64,000 nucleotides of DNA from Burkholderiales bacterium (GCA_016200895.1 JACQDX010000148.1:1-64000); one strand, 5' to 3'. Positions 41,079 to 50,224 are shown, counted from the stretch's first letter. A program made the numbers and translations. The notes: generated by a model not told the origin, from the sequence alone.

Positions 41079-42023
41079 ATGAAATTTTTTGACCAGCCAG
41101 GCAAAGCAAATGGATTCACGTCCTTTTTATATCGTTTAATCAACTACCTCACCTTAAGCCTGTTGGCAGCAACTTCTGCACATGCGGCCATGTCTGATAA
41201 AGGCTATGACATTCAACAAGGTGTCATCTACCAGCGTACCGGTGATGATGTATTGACTGGTGATTTATACCGCCCCAAGGGAGATGGCAAATATCCCGTG
41301 CTGATTGCAGTGCACGGTGGTGACTGGCGCTTTGCCGATGCCAGCCTGTACAAGCATTGGGGGCCATATCTGGCAAAAAATGGCTATGCGGTATTTGCTG
41401 TCAATTATCGCTTGGTCAAAGATAGAAGCAATCTTTATCCTGCTGCCGTGCATGACGTGCGCGCTGCGGTGCAATTCTTGCGGCAGCAGGCGGCGACTTA
41501 CCAGCTCGATCCTGAGCGCATGGGCTTGATCGGTGATTCTGCCGGAGCGCAGCTTGCTACTATTGTCGCACTGGCTGGTGATCTGCCACCGTTCTCGGAC
41601 GGCATGAATCCCACTACAAAGGTCAAGGTTTGCATAGGCATTTACGGCAGTTACGATCTGACTGCAAAATGGGAACATTCGAATCGCTACTACCCTGACA
41701 ATAATATTGCCCAGGGCTTTCTGGGTAGTAGTTTGATCGACAACCGAAAAATCTATTTTGAAGCATCACCACTGTCTTATGTGACGCGCGAGAACAATCA
41801 AACGCAGTTTTTGCTGAGCTGGGGAGCTAAGGATAAATTTGTTGATCCTGAAGGGCAGTCGATTGCGTTTATGCATGCATTGAAGCAGGCTGGGTTTTCT
41901 GTGAGTTCTGTAGTGCTAAAAAATGCTGGGCATTATTGGGCTTCTGAGCCTATCAAGGTGCCGGGGACGGATTCTGGATATCTGGCACCGCGCTTGTTGC
42001 AGTTTTTGAAGGAAAAACTGTAG
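41079..42023 (+). CDS. Exported alpha/beta-hydrolase esterase (BD-FAE/HSL-like)
   Basis: A 314-aa hydrolase with an N-terminal signal (LINYLTLSLLAATSAHAA). The oxyanion stretch LIAVHGGDWRFADASLYKHW and the nucleophile elbow LIGDSAGAQLATIVALAG fit carboxylesterases of the hormone-sensitive-lipase/BD-FAE group. The acid is in WGAKDKFVDPEG and the base in LKNAGHYW. Secreted to the periplasm. AGGA lies eight bases before the start. The ester substrate cannot be told. Alone after the ECF42 operon, followed by a repeat-rich gap. Confidence 0.9.
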   Translation: MKFFDQPGKANGFTSFLYRLINYLTLSLLAATSAHAAMSDKGYDIQQGVIYQRTGDDVLTGDLYRPKGDGKYPVLIAVHGGDWRFADASLYKHWGPYLAKNGYAVFAVNYRLVKDRSNLYPAAVHDVRAAVQFLRQQAATYQLDPERMGLIGDSAGAQLATIVALAGDLPPFSDGMNPTTKVKVCIGIYGSYDLTAKWEHSNRYYPDNNIAQGFLGSSLIDNRKIYFEASPLSYVTRENNQTQFLLSWGAKDKFVDPEGQSIAFMHALKQAGFSVSSVVLKNAGHYWASEPIKVPGTDSGYLAPRLLQFLKEKL

Positions 42024-42118
42024 GCGATTTATAGCTACGTGCCTGTGATAGAGGGGCTGTTAATTACTTTGCTTGTGCAACAGGATATTGATTGAATTAC
42101 CGTCCTCTCAAAGTCGTC

Positions 42119-42143
42119 ATTCCAGCATGCTTTTAGCTGGAAT
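42119..42143. repeat. REP-like hairpin
   Basis: ATTCCAGC (42119-42126) and GCTGGAAT (42136-42143) flank a short loop, within the GTCATTCC...GGAATCCAG form of a REP-type repeat common in proteobacterial genomes. Confidence 0.7.
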
Positions 42144-42345
42144 CCAGCGGCTTTCGTGGTAAGCTATTTCAAGAATTAATTTCAGATTCATCGTGATTGT
42201 ATATCGGTGTTTTTATGTACGATCACAAGTCATTTACGATTGCAGGTCGGGGGTAGCCCGACAGCTACTCACCTTTTTTTCTTCGCCAAAAAAGGTAAGC
42301 GAAAAAAGACGACCTAGGCATCGTCGCCCCCCTGAAGGGGGTTCC

Positions 42346-42514
42346 CGTTTATGCAATACAAAAAATGGGAAGATCCGAAACTCGCCTGCGGCCTTGCTTT
42401 AGGGGCATGCGCTTGCAAGCGCATGCCGTTACGCTGGCGAGATGCATACATCTCGAAACCCAGCTACACCTCAGACAGCGGCTCTTCTTTTTCCATTTTC
42501 TGTACTGCACAAAC
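42346..42514. repeat. Long imperfect inverted repeat, MITE- or BIME-like
   Basis: The left arm (from CGTTTATGCAATACAAAAAA) and the reverse complement of the right arm (from CGTTTGTGCAGTACAGAAAA) match over about 30 bases with few changes. A perfect palindrome of 24 bases lies at 42404-42427 near the centre. Transcribed, it would fold into one hairpin of about 170 bases. No coding content. Confidence 0.65.
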
Positions 42515-42667
42515 GACGTCGACACATGGGGACGGCAAAAGTCAAAAGCAACGTCAATACGACCGACATGCATATTGATTCAGTTATTGACCAAGCGCAG
42601 TTCAAGAGGCGCGTAGAAAAAACCCATCAAATCTTTGATCTGATGATTTTTTTATTCCAGTTCCATC

Positions 42668-43237
42668 TCACTTAAACTTCTTAGTCACTTCCGCAATCCG
42701 TTTACCGAACAATTTCGCCGTTTCCAGATCACCCGGCAACGGGCCTTCTTCTGGTGTAGAGTCGGATGGAGATTGTGTCATCAGGCCGCAGAAACTGCCG
42801 ATATAGTTGATGTCATTACGGGTCGCAGCCTTGCTATTGGCTGGCATCAGGCCGGTGCCTACCCAGATCATGGAGTGCTGTTGTGACAGGGTAAACAGGT
42901 AATGCAGGGTGGACAATTTATCGCCATTCATGGTGCCAGAGTTGGTGAAGCCTGCGGCGATCTTGTCTTTCCAGACCTGGCTATACCAGGGTTTGGAAGA
43001 GGCATCGGCGAATTTCTTGAATTGCCATGATACCGAACCCATGTAGGTTGGCGAACCAAAGACGATGGCATCAGCGGCAGCCAGACTGGCCCATTGTGCA
43101 TCGGTGATATTGCCTTCGGCATCAATCTTGATAAGTTCAGCATCAGCACCGGCAGCAGCTGCACCTGCGTGTACTGCTTCTGCGGCCTTGGTGGTGTGGC
43201 CATAACCTGAATGATAAATAATTGCGACTTTAGACAT
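42668..43237 (-). CDS. WrbA-like flavodoxin / NAD(P)H:quinone oxidoreductase
   Basis: A 189-aa FMN-binding protein. VAIIYHSGYGHTTKAAEAV is the phosphate loop of flavodoxins, followed by ADAIVFGSPTYMGSVSWQFKKFAD and the WKDKIAAGFTNSGTMNGDK block of WrbA-like quinone reductases. Two-electron quinone reduction against oxidative stress is the likely role. GGAG precedes the start. It lies on the same strand as the pirin gene with about 105 bases between. Confidence 0.92.
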   Translation of the reverse strand: MSKVAIIYHSGYGHTTKAAEAVHAGAAAAGADAELIKIDAEGNITDAQWASLAAADAIVFGSPTYMGSVSWQFKKFADASSKPWYSQVWKDKIAAGFTNSGTMNGDKLSTLHYLFTLSQQHSMIWVGTGLMPANSKAATRNDINYIGSFCGLMTQSPSDSTPEEGPLPGDLETAKLFGKRIAEVTKKFK

Positions 43238-43342
43238 GTTTTACTCCAGTATGGATATTGAGTTTCTACGCAAGCAGACAAATCACTTTCGCGCTTTCAT
43301 TTTTCACGCCAACGATTTGTCTGTCTTTCCAACTTATTTCAC

Positions 43343-44044
43343 TTAATGAGGCAGATCAAATACCAGTACTTCTGCCTGTTTGCCCTGCTCCAGCACGAGT
43401 TTTTCTTCGGCTGACATCATCACGGCATCACCCTCTTTGAGGGATATACCATTCACTTGCAATTCACCACGTGCCACATGGACATATGTCAGGCGGTCTG
43501 TTGCCAGTGCTACTTCCTGCCTTTCTTCTTCATCAAACAAACCAATTTGCAGACGTGCGTTCTGGCGGATTTTGATGGAACCATCGGCACCATCGCCAGA
43601 AACCACCAGACGCAGGCGGCCCTGTTTTTCTTCACGGCTGAATTCTTTTTCGCCGTAGAGGGGCTCACCACCCAATTGGTCAGGCTGTATCCAGATTTGC
43701 AGCAAACGTGTGTGTTCGGTATTGGCCGGATTAAATTCCGAATGGCGCACACCAGTACCCGCACTCATATACTGCACATTGCCTGGACGTATCGTACTGC
43801 CATTACCCAGGCTGTCTTTGTGCGCAATCGCACCTTCGAGCACATAAGTAATAATCTCCATGTTCTGATGCGGATGTGTACCAAAACCCATGGCAGGAGC
43901 GATCCAGTCATCATTAATCACGCGCAAGGGGCCAAAACCCATATGCTGCGGATCGTAATATTCTGCAAAAGAAAAACTATGATGCGATTTCAGCCAGCCG
44001 TGCTCGGCGTGGCCGCGTTCTTGTGATGGTCTGAGCGTAATCAT
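43343..44044 (-). CDS. Pirin-family cupin protein
   Basis: A bicupin of about 233 aa. The first cupin shows SHHSFSFAEYYDPQHMGFGPLRVINDDWIAP and HPHQNMEIITYVLEGAIAHKDSLGN (metal His/Glu), then GTGVRHSEFNP. Pirins include quercetin dioxygenases and redox-sensitive iron proteins. The start is ATG 44044 (AAGGGA five bases before). An ATG five codons upstream overlaps that site and is rejected. Divergent from a LysR gene that probably regulates it. Confidence 0.92.
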   Translation of the reverse strand: MITLRPSQERGHAEHGWLKSHHSFSFAEYYDPQHMGFGPLRVINDDWIAPAMGFGTHPHQNMEIITYVLEGAIAHKDSLGNGSTIRPGNVQYMSAGTGVRHSEFNPANTEHTRLLQIWIQPDQLGGEPLYGEKEFSREEKQGRLRLVVSGDGADGSIKIRQNARLQIGLFDEEERQEVALATDRLTYVHVARGELQVNGISLKEGDAVMMSAEEKLVLEQGKQAEVLVFDLPH

Positions 44045-44143
44045 ATAAGTCCCTTTCAAATTTCCTGAAGAATATGTTCAGGTGATGTACACACTATATA
44101 CATGCAAATTCTTTGACATAAGGGTAGAATTTCATACAACTCA

Positions 44144-44158
44144 TTCAAATTATTTGAA
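44144..44158. promoter_or_regulatory. LysR-type operator between the pirin and LysR genes
   Basis: TTCAAATTATTTGAA is a perfect palindrome with the T-N11-A form of LysR boxes, six bases before the LysR ATG and about 100 bases from the pirin start. Confidence 0.6.
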
Positions 44159-44163
44159 CAAGC

Positions 44164-45081
44164 ATGAACCTGACTCTTGAAGCCCTGCAAATCCTCGATG
44201 CCATAGACCGCAAGGGCAGCTTTGCGGCGGCTGCGGCGGCCCTGGATAAAGTGCCCTCTGCCATCACTTACAGCATACGCAAATTGGAAGAAGACCTTGA
44301 TGTGCTGCTATATGACAGACGTGGTCACAGGGCCAAGCTGACCATAGCGGGGGAGGAATTATTATTGCAGGGCAGGCATTTGCTGAATGCCGCACAAGAG
44401 CTGGAAAATCGCGTAAAACGTGCTGCCAGCGGTTGGGAGGCTGAGCTGCGCATTGTCATTGATGGCATCATACAATTTGACGATATCATCCCCTTGATCA
44501 AGGAATTTGAACAACAGGCTTGCGGCACGCGTATCCGTATCAGCCAGGAAATTTTGTCTGGTGTCTGGGAAACCATGGTATCCGGGCGTGCGGACCTCGC
44601 CATAGGTGCTGCTTATTACGGGCCGGATGCAATACGCATGCAAGGTGAATTTCAGACCCGCTTGCTGGGCAGCGTGGAATGGGTGTTTGCGGTAGCACCA
44701 CAACACCCATTGGCCCAAGCAGAAGAACCGCTGACACCAGCGATTTTGCAGGGACACAGGGCAATTGCCATCGGCGATACTGGCTTGACCCTGCCATCAA
44801 TGACGGCAGGTTTGCTGAGCGGACAAGACACCCTGACCGTACCAACCATGCATGCCAAGCTGGCAGCACAACTGGCAGGCCTGGGTTGTGGGCATTTGCC
44901 ACGCCGCCTGGCCTTGCCACATTTGCGCAGCGGTGCGTTGATAGAAAAGAAGACCAGCACCCACCGCCCGCCAGAAGATAACCGCCTGGTCTGGCGCAAT
45001 GCCAACAAGGGCAAGGCTTTGTTGTGGTTTTTACAAAAGTTGCAAGACCCTGTCGTACAACGCATGTTGATAGGTAATTAA
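44164..45081 (+). CDS. LysR-family transcriptional regulator of the pirin gene
   Basis: A 305-aa regulator with a winged helix at residues 1-60 (LEALQILDAIDRKGSFAAAAAALDKVPSAITYSIRKLEEDL) and a two-lobed co-inducer domain after about residue 90. It is divergent from the pirin gene with a palindromic site between, the classical LysR arrangement. The effector is unknown. The next gene, gluQRS, follows after nine bases and may be cotranscribed by chance. Confidence 0.92.
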   Translation: MNLTLEALQILDAIDRKGSFAAAAAALDKVPSAITYSIRKLEEDLDVLLYDRRGHRAKLTIAGEELLLQGRHLLNAAQELENRVKRAASGWEAELRIVIDGIIQFDDIIPLIKEFEQQACGTRIRISQEILSGVWETMVSGRADLAIGAAYYGPDAIRMQGEFQTRLLGSVEWVFAVAPQHPLAQAEEPLTPAILQGHRAIAIGDTGLTLPSMTAGLLSGQDTLTVPTMHAKLAAQLAGLGCGHLPRRLALPHLRSGALIEKKTSTHRPPEDNRLVWRNANKGKALLWFLQKLQDPVVQRMLIGN

Positions 45082-45090
45082 TGAGCATCC

Positions 45091-45993
45091 ATGCCAACAA
45101 AACAGATGACGCAAAAATATACAGGACGTTTCGCCCCCTCACCGACCGGCCCCTTGCACATGGGTTCGCTGGTCGCCGCCATGGCCAGCTATCTGGATGC
45201 AAAAGCCCACGATGGGCTATGGTTACTGCGCATGGAAGACCTGGATTTTGACCGCAATGTAAAAGGCGCAGACCAGCACATCATCAACTCGCTGCAACGC
45301 TGCGGCATGGTCTGGGACGGCGACATCAATTGGCAAAGCAAGCGCCAGCACCTGTATGAAGCTGCCCTGCAAGAGCTAGGCGACAATCTCTACCCCTGCG
45401 CATGTTCACGCAAGGAAATCGCTGATTCGCGCCTGCGCCTGGGAGAAACAGCCAGTCAGGTTTATCCAGGCACTTGCCGCTATGGCCTGGCAGCAGGCAA
45501 AATTGCCCGGGCCTGGCGCTTGCGCGTGCCAGATCAAATTTATAGATTTGAAGACAGGCTGGCTGGTATGCAGCAACAAAATCTGGCGACGGAGGTCGGT
45601 GACTTTGTATTAAAGCGCGCGGACGGCTTTTGGGCCTACCAGTTGGCGGTAGTGGTCGATGATGCCGCGCAAGGCATTACGCACGTGGTGCGGGGCGCTG
45701 ATTTAATAGATTCAACCGCACGGCAAATTTATCTGCAAGAATTGCTGAACTTGCCCACGCCCTCTTATCTGCATGTGCCGGTCCTCACCAATACACATGG
45801 CGAAAAGTTGTCCAAGCAAACCGGGGCCCTGGCTTTTGATCGTGGTAATAATGATGTACTGCATGAAGCGCTGATACCGGCAGCGCAATTCCTGGGGCTG
45901 ATCTTGCCATCAACAGTCGCTGATATTCCAACTTTCTGGTCACTGACCATTCATGCCTGGAAACAAAAAATGGCGTGTGTGGAGTCACCATAA
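45091..45993 (+). CDS. gluQ: Glutamyl-Q tRNA(Asp) synthetase
   Basis: This enzyme attaches glutamate to the queuosine base of tRNA-Asp. It has 300 aa and is a shortened class I synthetase with no anticodon domain. The HIGH-like motif is in FAPSPTGPLHMGSLVAAM, the KMSKS-like motif in NTHGEKLSKQTGA, and the zinc site is CAC (about 101-103) with VYPGTC. It is followed at once by a strong hairpin. Confidence 0.96.
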   Translation: MPTKQMTQKYTGRFAPSPTGPLHMGSLVAAMASYLDAKAHDGLWLLRMEDLDFDRNVKGADQHIINSLQRCGMVWDGDINWQSKRQHLYEAALQELGDNLYPCACSRKEIADSRLRLGETASQVYPGTCRYGLAAGKIARAWRLRVPDQIYRFEDRLAGMQQQNLATEVGDFVLKRADGFWAYQLAVVVDDAAQGITHVVRGADLIDSTARQIYLQELLNLPTPSYLHVPVLTNTHGEKLSKQTGALAFDRGNNDVLHEALIPAAQFLGLILPSTVADIPTFWSLTIHAWKQKMACVESP

Positions 45994-46020
45994 AACAAGG
46001 GCTGCAATGCAGCCCTTGTT
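45994..46020 (+). terminator. Hairpin after gluQRS
   Basis: AACAAGGGCTGC and GCAGCCCTTGTT make a perfect 12-base stem with a three-base loop directly after the TAA. The U-tract is short, so it may also act as a 3' end for the opposite gene. Confidence 0.8.
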
Positions 46021-46056
46021 AATACCCATTACCCATTAGCCATTTGCGATTAGCAA

Positions 46057-46563
46057 TTAATGCTCAGGATGCTCCCTGCCACGCTCATGTCCATGGCGGT
46101 CATGCTCATCATTACGTCTGTCGCCTCGCCTTTCATCACGACGATAGTCATCGCGCCTGTACTCATCCCGACGATAAGCATCATGTCTGTAATCGTGATC
46201 ACGATAATAACCATCGCGATAGCGTGGCACTACCTGGGTGTTGTACCAGTTTTCCTGAACAAAATACACCGGGCGACCGCAGGCATCATAGCGATAGCAA
46301 TGCTTTTCCCATTTATTCCTGTGGCCAGGTGGCACTACCAGGTATAAGGGAGGTTCAACTACCCTCACTCTTTCTACTATGCGTGGTTCACGATAAATCA
46401 CTTGAGGTTGAGGGAAATTACCAACGTCAACACGACCATAAAATCCCGGCTGCCCGAATTGCAAAGAAACACCGACATCTTGCGCCTGCGTCTGTGCCGT
46501 CATGAAGAGCGTTGCGCAGGCAGCAGTCGCCAGCAATACTCTTTTACATGTCATGTTTATCAT
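46057..46563 (-). CDS. Exported protein with Arg/Asp/Tyr/His-rich C-terminal repeats
   Basis: A 168-aa protein with a signal peptide (RVLLATAACATLFMTAQTQAQ). A short N-terminal module (VGVSLQFGQPGFYGRVDVGNFPQPQ, PPLYLVVPPGHRNKWEKHCYRYDACGRPVYFVQENWYN) is followed by about 55 residues of repeats such as DYRHDAYRRDEYRRDDYRRDE and a His-rich end. The first part resembles small periplasmic proteins of Burkholderiales with unknown function. The tail is strongly charged and could bind metals, nucleic acid or lipopolysaccharide. Start 46563 has GGAG six bases before it. Confidence 0.8.
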   Translation of the reverse strand: MINMTCKRVLLATAACATLFMTAQTQAQDVGVSLQFGQPGFYGRVDVGNFPQPQVIYREPRIVERVRVVEPPLYLVVPPGHRNKWEKHCYRYDACGRPVYFVQENWYNTQVVPRYRDGYYRDHDYRHDAYRRDEYRRDDYRRDERRGDRRNDEHDRHGHERGREHPEH

Positions 46564-46743
46564 TGCGTACTCCATTTCAATTACGTTAACTAAAGAAGCA
46601 ATACAGCGCTTACAGTACTTCAACGTTTGTGAAGCGAATCTGTTGACTTCCCAAAGTAATTTACTTCTGCAAACTCTTCAGGTCTGTACGTTAGCCAACA
46701 CAAAATAAACATGGGCCCAGATGTAAGCATGTCTTGCGACAAC

Positions 46744-47412
46744 TTATTTAACCGGAAAATCCACTGCCCACTGCTGTGCTTTCTGATCAAGCGCAGCGCG
46801 ACGTTCTGCAGATACTTTAGTTGTCAATTGCGACAGCGTGGTTCTATGCGATGAGCAGGCATGCTGCGCATCCCGATTGCCAAATTTGCGCTTGAGTACA
46901 CATTCCAGCTGATTGGCACCGGCCACATCTTCATAGGCAGTTTCCAGCGCTTCTGGCAAGACAGCTTGGTAACGCAGCACCAGTTGCGCTGACATGCCAC
47001 GATAGACAGGGTCGTTCGCACCTGCCTGATGGGTATATTTGACGGCATCTTTCAATGCTGCATAGGCGTCTGCATTTTTCTTGATATTTGGAATACCCGG
47101 ATTGGATGTGGTTTCACTCGTGCCATCGCCACTTGTCATCGTCACTGACCATCCTGATTTTTCAGTAATTTTTTCTTCCAGACATGCCAGGCGATTACTC
47201 GCTTCTGCGGCGACATAGGTTTGTGCTTCAACATTGCCATCAGCAGCCAATTTGCGGTTTTTTACCAGCCAGTCCTTGAAATCGGCACGCAAAGGTTTTG
47301 CGGTGATCAAATCGCAATCATCCAGACTGATTTTTGCAGCTTGTGAACTTGCGCAAGTAAGTGCCAGGCAAACCAGAATTCCGGCGCGGGAGATGTGTGG
47401 AGAAAATTTCAT
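46744..47412 (-). CDS. Exported lysozyme-inhibitor-like hypothetical protein
   Basis: A protein of about 222 aa with a signal peptide (GILVCLALTCASSQAAK). The mature part is helical with six Cys (DDCDL, RLACLEEK, LECVLKR, HACSSH and others) that could form disulfides, reminiscent of small Cys-containing proteins with DUF1311-like (lysozyme-inhibitor-type) modules, a weak resemblance. The start is uncertain: no good ribosome-binding site is seen, and an in-frame ATG lies at 47433. No operon partner. Function unknown. Confidence 0.7.
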   Translation of the reverse strand: MKFSPHISRAGILVCLALTCASSQAAKISLDDCDLITAKPLRADFKDWLVKNRKLAADGNVEAQTYVAAEASNRLACLEEKITEKSGWSVTMTSGDGTSETTSNPGIPNIKKNADAYAALKDAVKYTHQAGANDPVYRGMSAQLVLRYQAVLPEALETAYEDVAGANQLECVLKRKFGNRDAQHACSSHRTTLSQLTTKVSAERRAALDQKAQQWAVDFPVK

Positions 47413-47679
47413 AAGTATTTTATTGTTTCCCATTCAAAAAAGATCGTCAGCAAAAAGCTCGCAGATGCTGCCATGGTAAAAATGGTAAGGGAAATTATTT
47501 TACAAATTAACACTTTTGTCTCATTCAAAAGCCAGTAAAACAACAATCTTCATTTTCTATGATCAAAGCGAAAGCTAAGCTTGTTCTAGCTGCACGATTT
47601 CAACAATCCTTGACATTTTTCTGCTTCCTTTTGAATCGAAAGCTACATACCCTGAAGCTATCATTTTTAGTTTCCAAAA

Positions 47680-47765
47680 CTCGAGGGCAAACCCGTTGAA
47701 AGACGGCGACGCAAAGCCACCGGCCTACAGCGCATATGCGCCATGGCAGCGGAGTTGCCAGTGAT
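47680..47765 (+). ncRNA. c-di-GMP-I (GEMM) riboswitch
   Basis: The consensus blocks occur in order: AGGGCAAACC (47684-47693), the P2 hairpin CCGT-TGAAAG-ACGG with its GAAA tetraloop, GACGCAAAGCCACCGGCCTA (47708-47727), a P3 stem with GCGC/GCGC halves, and the 3' block GGCAGCGGAGTTGCC (47745-47759). Every diagnostic nucleotide cluster of Vc2-like GEMM aptamers is there. It lies about 80 bases before a secreted protease gene, with an alternative helix that can pair the 3' part of the aptamer (47747-47765) with 47813-47829, just ahead of the GGAG (47835-47838). Confidence 0.93.
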
Positions 47766-47845
47766 GTTATTGCTAAAGCGTTTGATCGCTTGGGCATTGC
47801 ATTTGCTGCCGAATCACTGCCCTCTGCTGATATCGGAGCGCACAC

Positions 47846-50224
47846 GTGATCAATACAAAAAGAACATATTCCAGACAACTAAAATCGCTTATGTGGTTGA
47901 GCTTTTCCCTCACCGCTAGCGTCTTGACCGCCTGCGGTGGCGACAATCCTCAGATCAGTAATTCTGTCGTTGCGTTGCCGCCTGCAGAAGTCGCCACCGG
48001 CACGACGACACTTGAAGTCACGGTTCCGGTTCTTCCTCCTGACGTAGCGATTCAAAACACGCAAGCTAGATTTCACCTCGCACCGCTTCTGCTTGATGCG
48101 CCTGCTGACATTGATGCCACGGATAGCAGCAGATCGGCCAGCATGCCTGCCGCCTTGCAAGCCATACCGCGTGAATGGCAAGGCGTGCGTGGCCGTGGTT
48201 TGACAGTATCGGCAATACGCTCACTACCTCGGCCACAGGTGACACCTCCCCCCATTGCGGCGGGGCAGACTGATGTGCAGCCATCGGCAGGCACCGGCGT
48301 GGTATCCACTTATACCCCGGCACAAATACGTGCTGCTTATGGCTTGCCAACACTGCCTTCCAGCATAAATAATTTGACGGCAGCACAAGCCGCACTGCTG
48401 GGTGCGGGACAGACAATTTACATCGTCAATGCCAGACATGATCCCAATATCGTGGCGGAACTGAATACCTTCAATCAAAAATTTGGCCTGCCTGCATGTA
48501 CGGTAAAAAGCATCGCTTCCGCCACTGTCTTGCCTTTAGCAACTGCATCTACCAGCGTCTGTGAATTTTCTGTGGTGTATAGCACCAGTATTGGTGGCAC
48601 GAGCAGTATTGCACCGGCCTATGATTCTGGCTGGGCGACAGAAATTGCACTTGATGTGCAGTGGGCGCACGCAACCGCACCATTGGCCCGCATCATCCTG
48701 ATCGAAACTGCAGATGCATCCATGAGCAACATGGTGGGCGGCATCAGGCTGGCCAATGCCATGGGGCCGGGTGTGGTATCGATGAGTTTTGGCTCAACGG
48801 AAGGTAGCTGGACTGCTGGTGTAGAGAACACATTCACGACTGCCAAAATGACTTATCTTGCAGCCTCTGGCGACTCAGGGCCTGAAGTGGAATGGCCAGC
48901 AGTATCACCCAATGTAGTAGCAGTTGGTGGCACCAGCCTGACTTATTCTGGCGGCAGCAGGACTGAAGTGGCCTGGTCAAATACTGGTGGTGGCGTCAGT
49001 GCTTATACCGCCACACCCGCCTATCAAAATACGACCGTGCCCGGCATGGGCGCGCCTGCCCGCAGGACGGTGGCTGATGTATCCATGAATTCTGATCCGA
49101 ATACTGGACAATATGTAGCGATCATGACACCCGGCAGCAACACAGTGAACTGGGTCAGTGCCGGTGGCACCAGTCTGGCCACGCCACAATGGGCAGGCAT
49201 CATCGCAGTTGCCAATGCGACGCTGGTACAAACAGGCAAAGCTGTATTGGGTGCACCACATGTCGTGCTGTATAACAAAATCGCCAGCGTACCGGGCAGC
49301 TATGCCAGTGCATTTTCTGACGTAGCCAAAGGCAGCAATGGCACTTGCACCAGTTGCACAGCCAAGACCGGACATGATCAATTAACTGGTCTGGGTTCAC
49401 CGAATGTCAGCAACTTGCTCGCCACACTCAGTGGCACAATCCTCACGTCTGCACCAACGGTGACGTCTGCCAGCATCACTGGACAGACTGGCACGCCACT
49501 GAGTTTTACTGTGTCGGCAACAGCAAATAATCCACTGACTTACAGTCTGAGCGGCAATCCGCCGGGCATGACTATCAGCAGCGCTGGCATCATCACCTGG
49601 GCCACACCTGTTGCAGGCACATATACCGTGACTGTGACTGCGCTGAACGCAGCAACGGGCCAGAGTGGCAAGGGTACATATACTGTGACGATCACAGCAC
49701 CTGTGCCGCCCGTAGTGACTGCCAGCACCATCAATGGCGTAGTCGGCAATGCCTTGTCCTTCAATGTGAATGCGACTTCCAGCAATGCCTTGAGTTATAG
49801 CCTTAGCGGTGCACCATCCGGCATGAGCATCAGCCAGACTGGCACTGTCACCTGGACCAGCCCGCTAGTTGGCAAGTATATCGTTACCGCCATCGCCAAA
49901 GACAGCAAGACAGGTTTGAGTGGTCAGGCGGTATTCAACATCAGCATCGTCGCATCTGGCGTGAGCATCAATGCTCCTGCCTTGACGGGTGTGGCTGGCA
50001 AGGCGTTGATGGGCACGATCAGTATCACAGCACCTGGTGCAACGTCGATATCCATTTCCATCAGCGGCGCACCACTGGGCTTGAACTTTGCCATGAGTGG
50101 CACGAATATCACAACCAGTTGGAACAGCCCTGTGACTGGCAACTACACCTTGAAGATCACTGCAACTGACAATACTGGCAGGACGGCGACAGCAAATATG
50201 TCGGTGACCATTACGGCGAAATAA
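47846..50224 (+). CDS. Secreted sedolisin (S53) peptidase lipoprotein with Ig-like repeats
   Basis: A 792-aa protein with a lipoprotein signal (VLTACGGDN). The propeptide is short or altered, and the S53 catalytic domain spans about residues 155-535 with the Glu/Asp pair E266-x3-D270 (GWATEIALDVQWAHA), oxyanion Asp343 (SGDSG) and Ser443 (GGTSLATPQ). Three Ig-like He_PIG-type domains follow (LTYSLSGNPPGMTIS, LSYSLSGAPSGMSIS, SISISISGAPLGLNF). It starts with GTG (GGAG seven bases before). It is expressed under a c-di-GMP riboswitch, so it probably acts on the cell surface or matrix during the sessile/motile switch. An acid peptidase at the surface is the family expectation. Confidence 0.9.
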   Translation: MINTKRTYSRQLKSLMWLSFSLTASVLTACGGDNPQISNSVVALPPAEVATGTTTLEVTVPVLPPDVAIQNTQARFHLAPLLLDAPADIDATDSSRSASMPAALQAIPREWQGVRGRGLTVSAIRSLPRPQVTPPPIAAGQTDVQPSAGTGVVSTYTPAQIRAAYGLPTLPSSINNLTAAQAALLGAGQTIYIVNARHDPNIVAELNTFNQKFGLPACTVKSIASATVLPLATASTSVCEFSVVYSTSIGGTSSIAPAYDSGWATEIALDVQWAHATAPLARIILIETADASMSNMVGGIRLANAMGPGVVSMSFGSTEGSWTAGVENTFTTAKMTYLAASGDSGPEVEWPAVSPNVVAVGGTSLTYSGGSRTEVAWSNTGGGVSAYTATPAYQNTTVPGMGAPARRTVADVSMNSDPNTGQYVAIMTPGSNTVNWVSAGGTSLATPQWAGIIAVANATLVQTGKAVLGAPHVVLYNKIASVPGSYASAFSDVAKGSNGTCTSCTAKTGHDQLTGLGSPNVSNLLATLSGTILTSAPTVTSASITGQTGTPLSFTVSATANNPLTYSLSGNPPGMTISSAGIITWATPVAGTYTVTVTALNAATGQSGKGTYTVTITAPVPPVVTASTINGVVGNALSFNVNATSSNALSYSLSGAPSGMSISQTGTVTWTSPLVGKYIVTAIAKDSKTGLSGQAVFNISIVASGVSINAPALTGVAGKALMGTISITAPGATSISISISGAPLGLNFAMSGTNITTSWNSPVTGNYTLKITATDNTGRTATANMSVTITAK

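Larger units (their letters stand above)
42025..42667. other. Repeat-rich intergenic region, no gene
   Basis: About 640 bases with several open frames on both strands that are shadows of palindromic DNA. It holds a REP-like hairpin (42119-42143), a GTCGGG/CCCGAC hairpin (42246-42262), a CCCCC-TGAA-GGGGG stem near 42330, and a long imperfect inverted repeat (42346-42514) with a perfect 24-base palindrome at its centre. Confidence 0.7.

Noticed and set aside
42193..42675. Several short frames on both strands in the palindromic gap
   Set aside because: Mirror-image frames caused by inverted repeats; none has a ribosome-binding site or a known motif.
48000..49500. Subtilisin-type (S8) rather than sedolisin peptidase
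   Set aside because: The E-x3-D pair and GGTSLATP/SGDSG arrangement fit S53, and no D-H-S subtilisin triad is seen.
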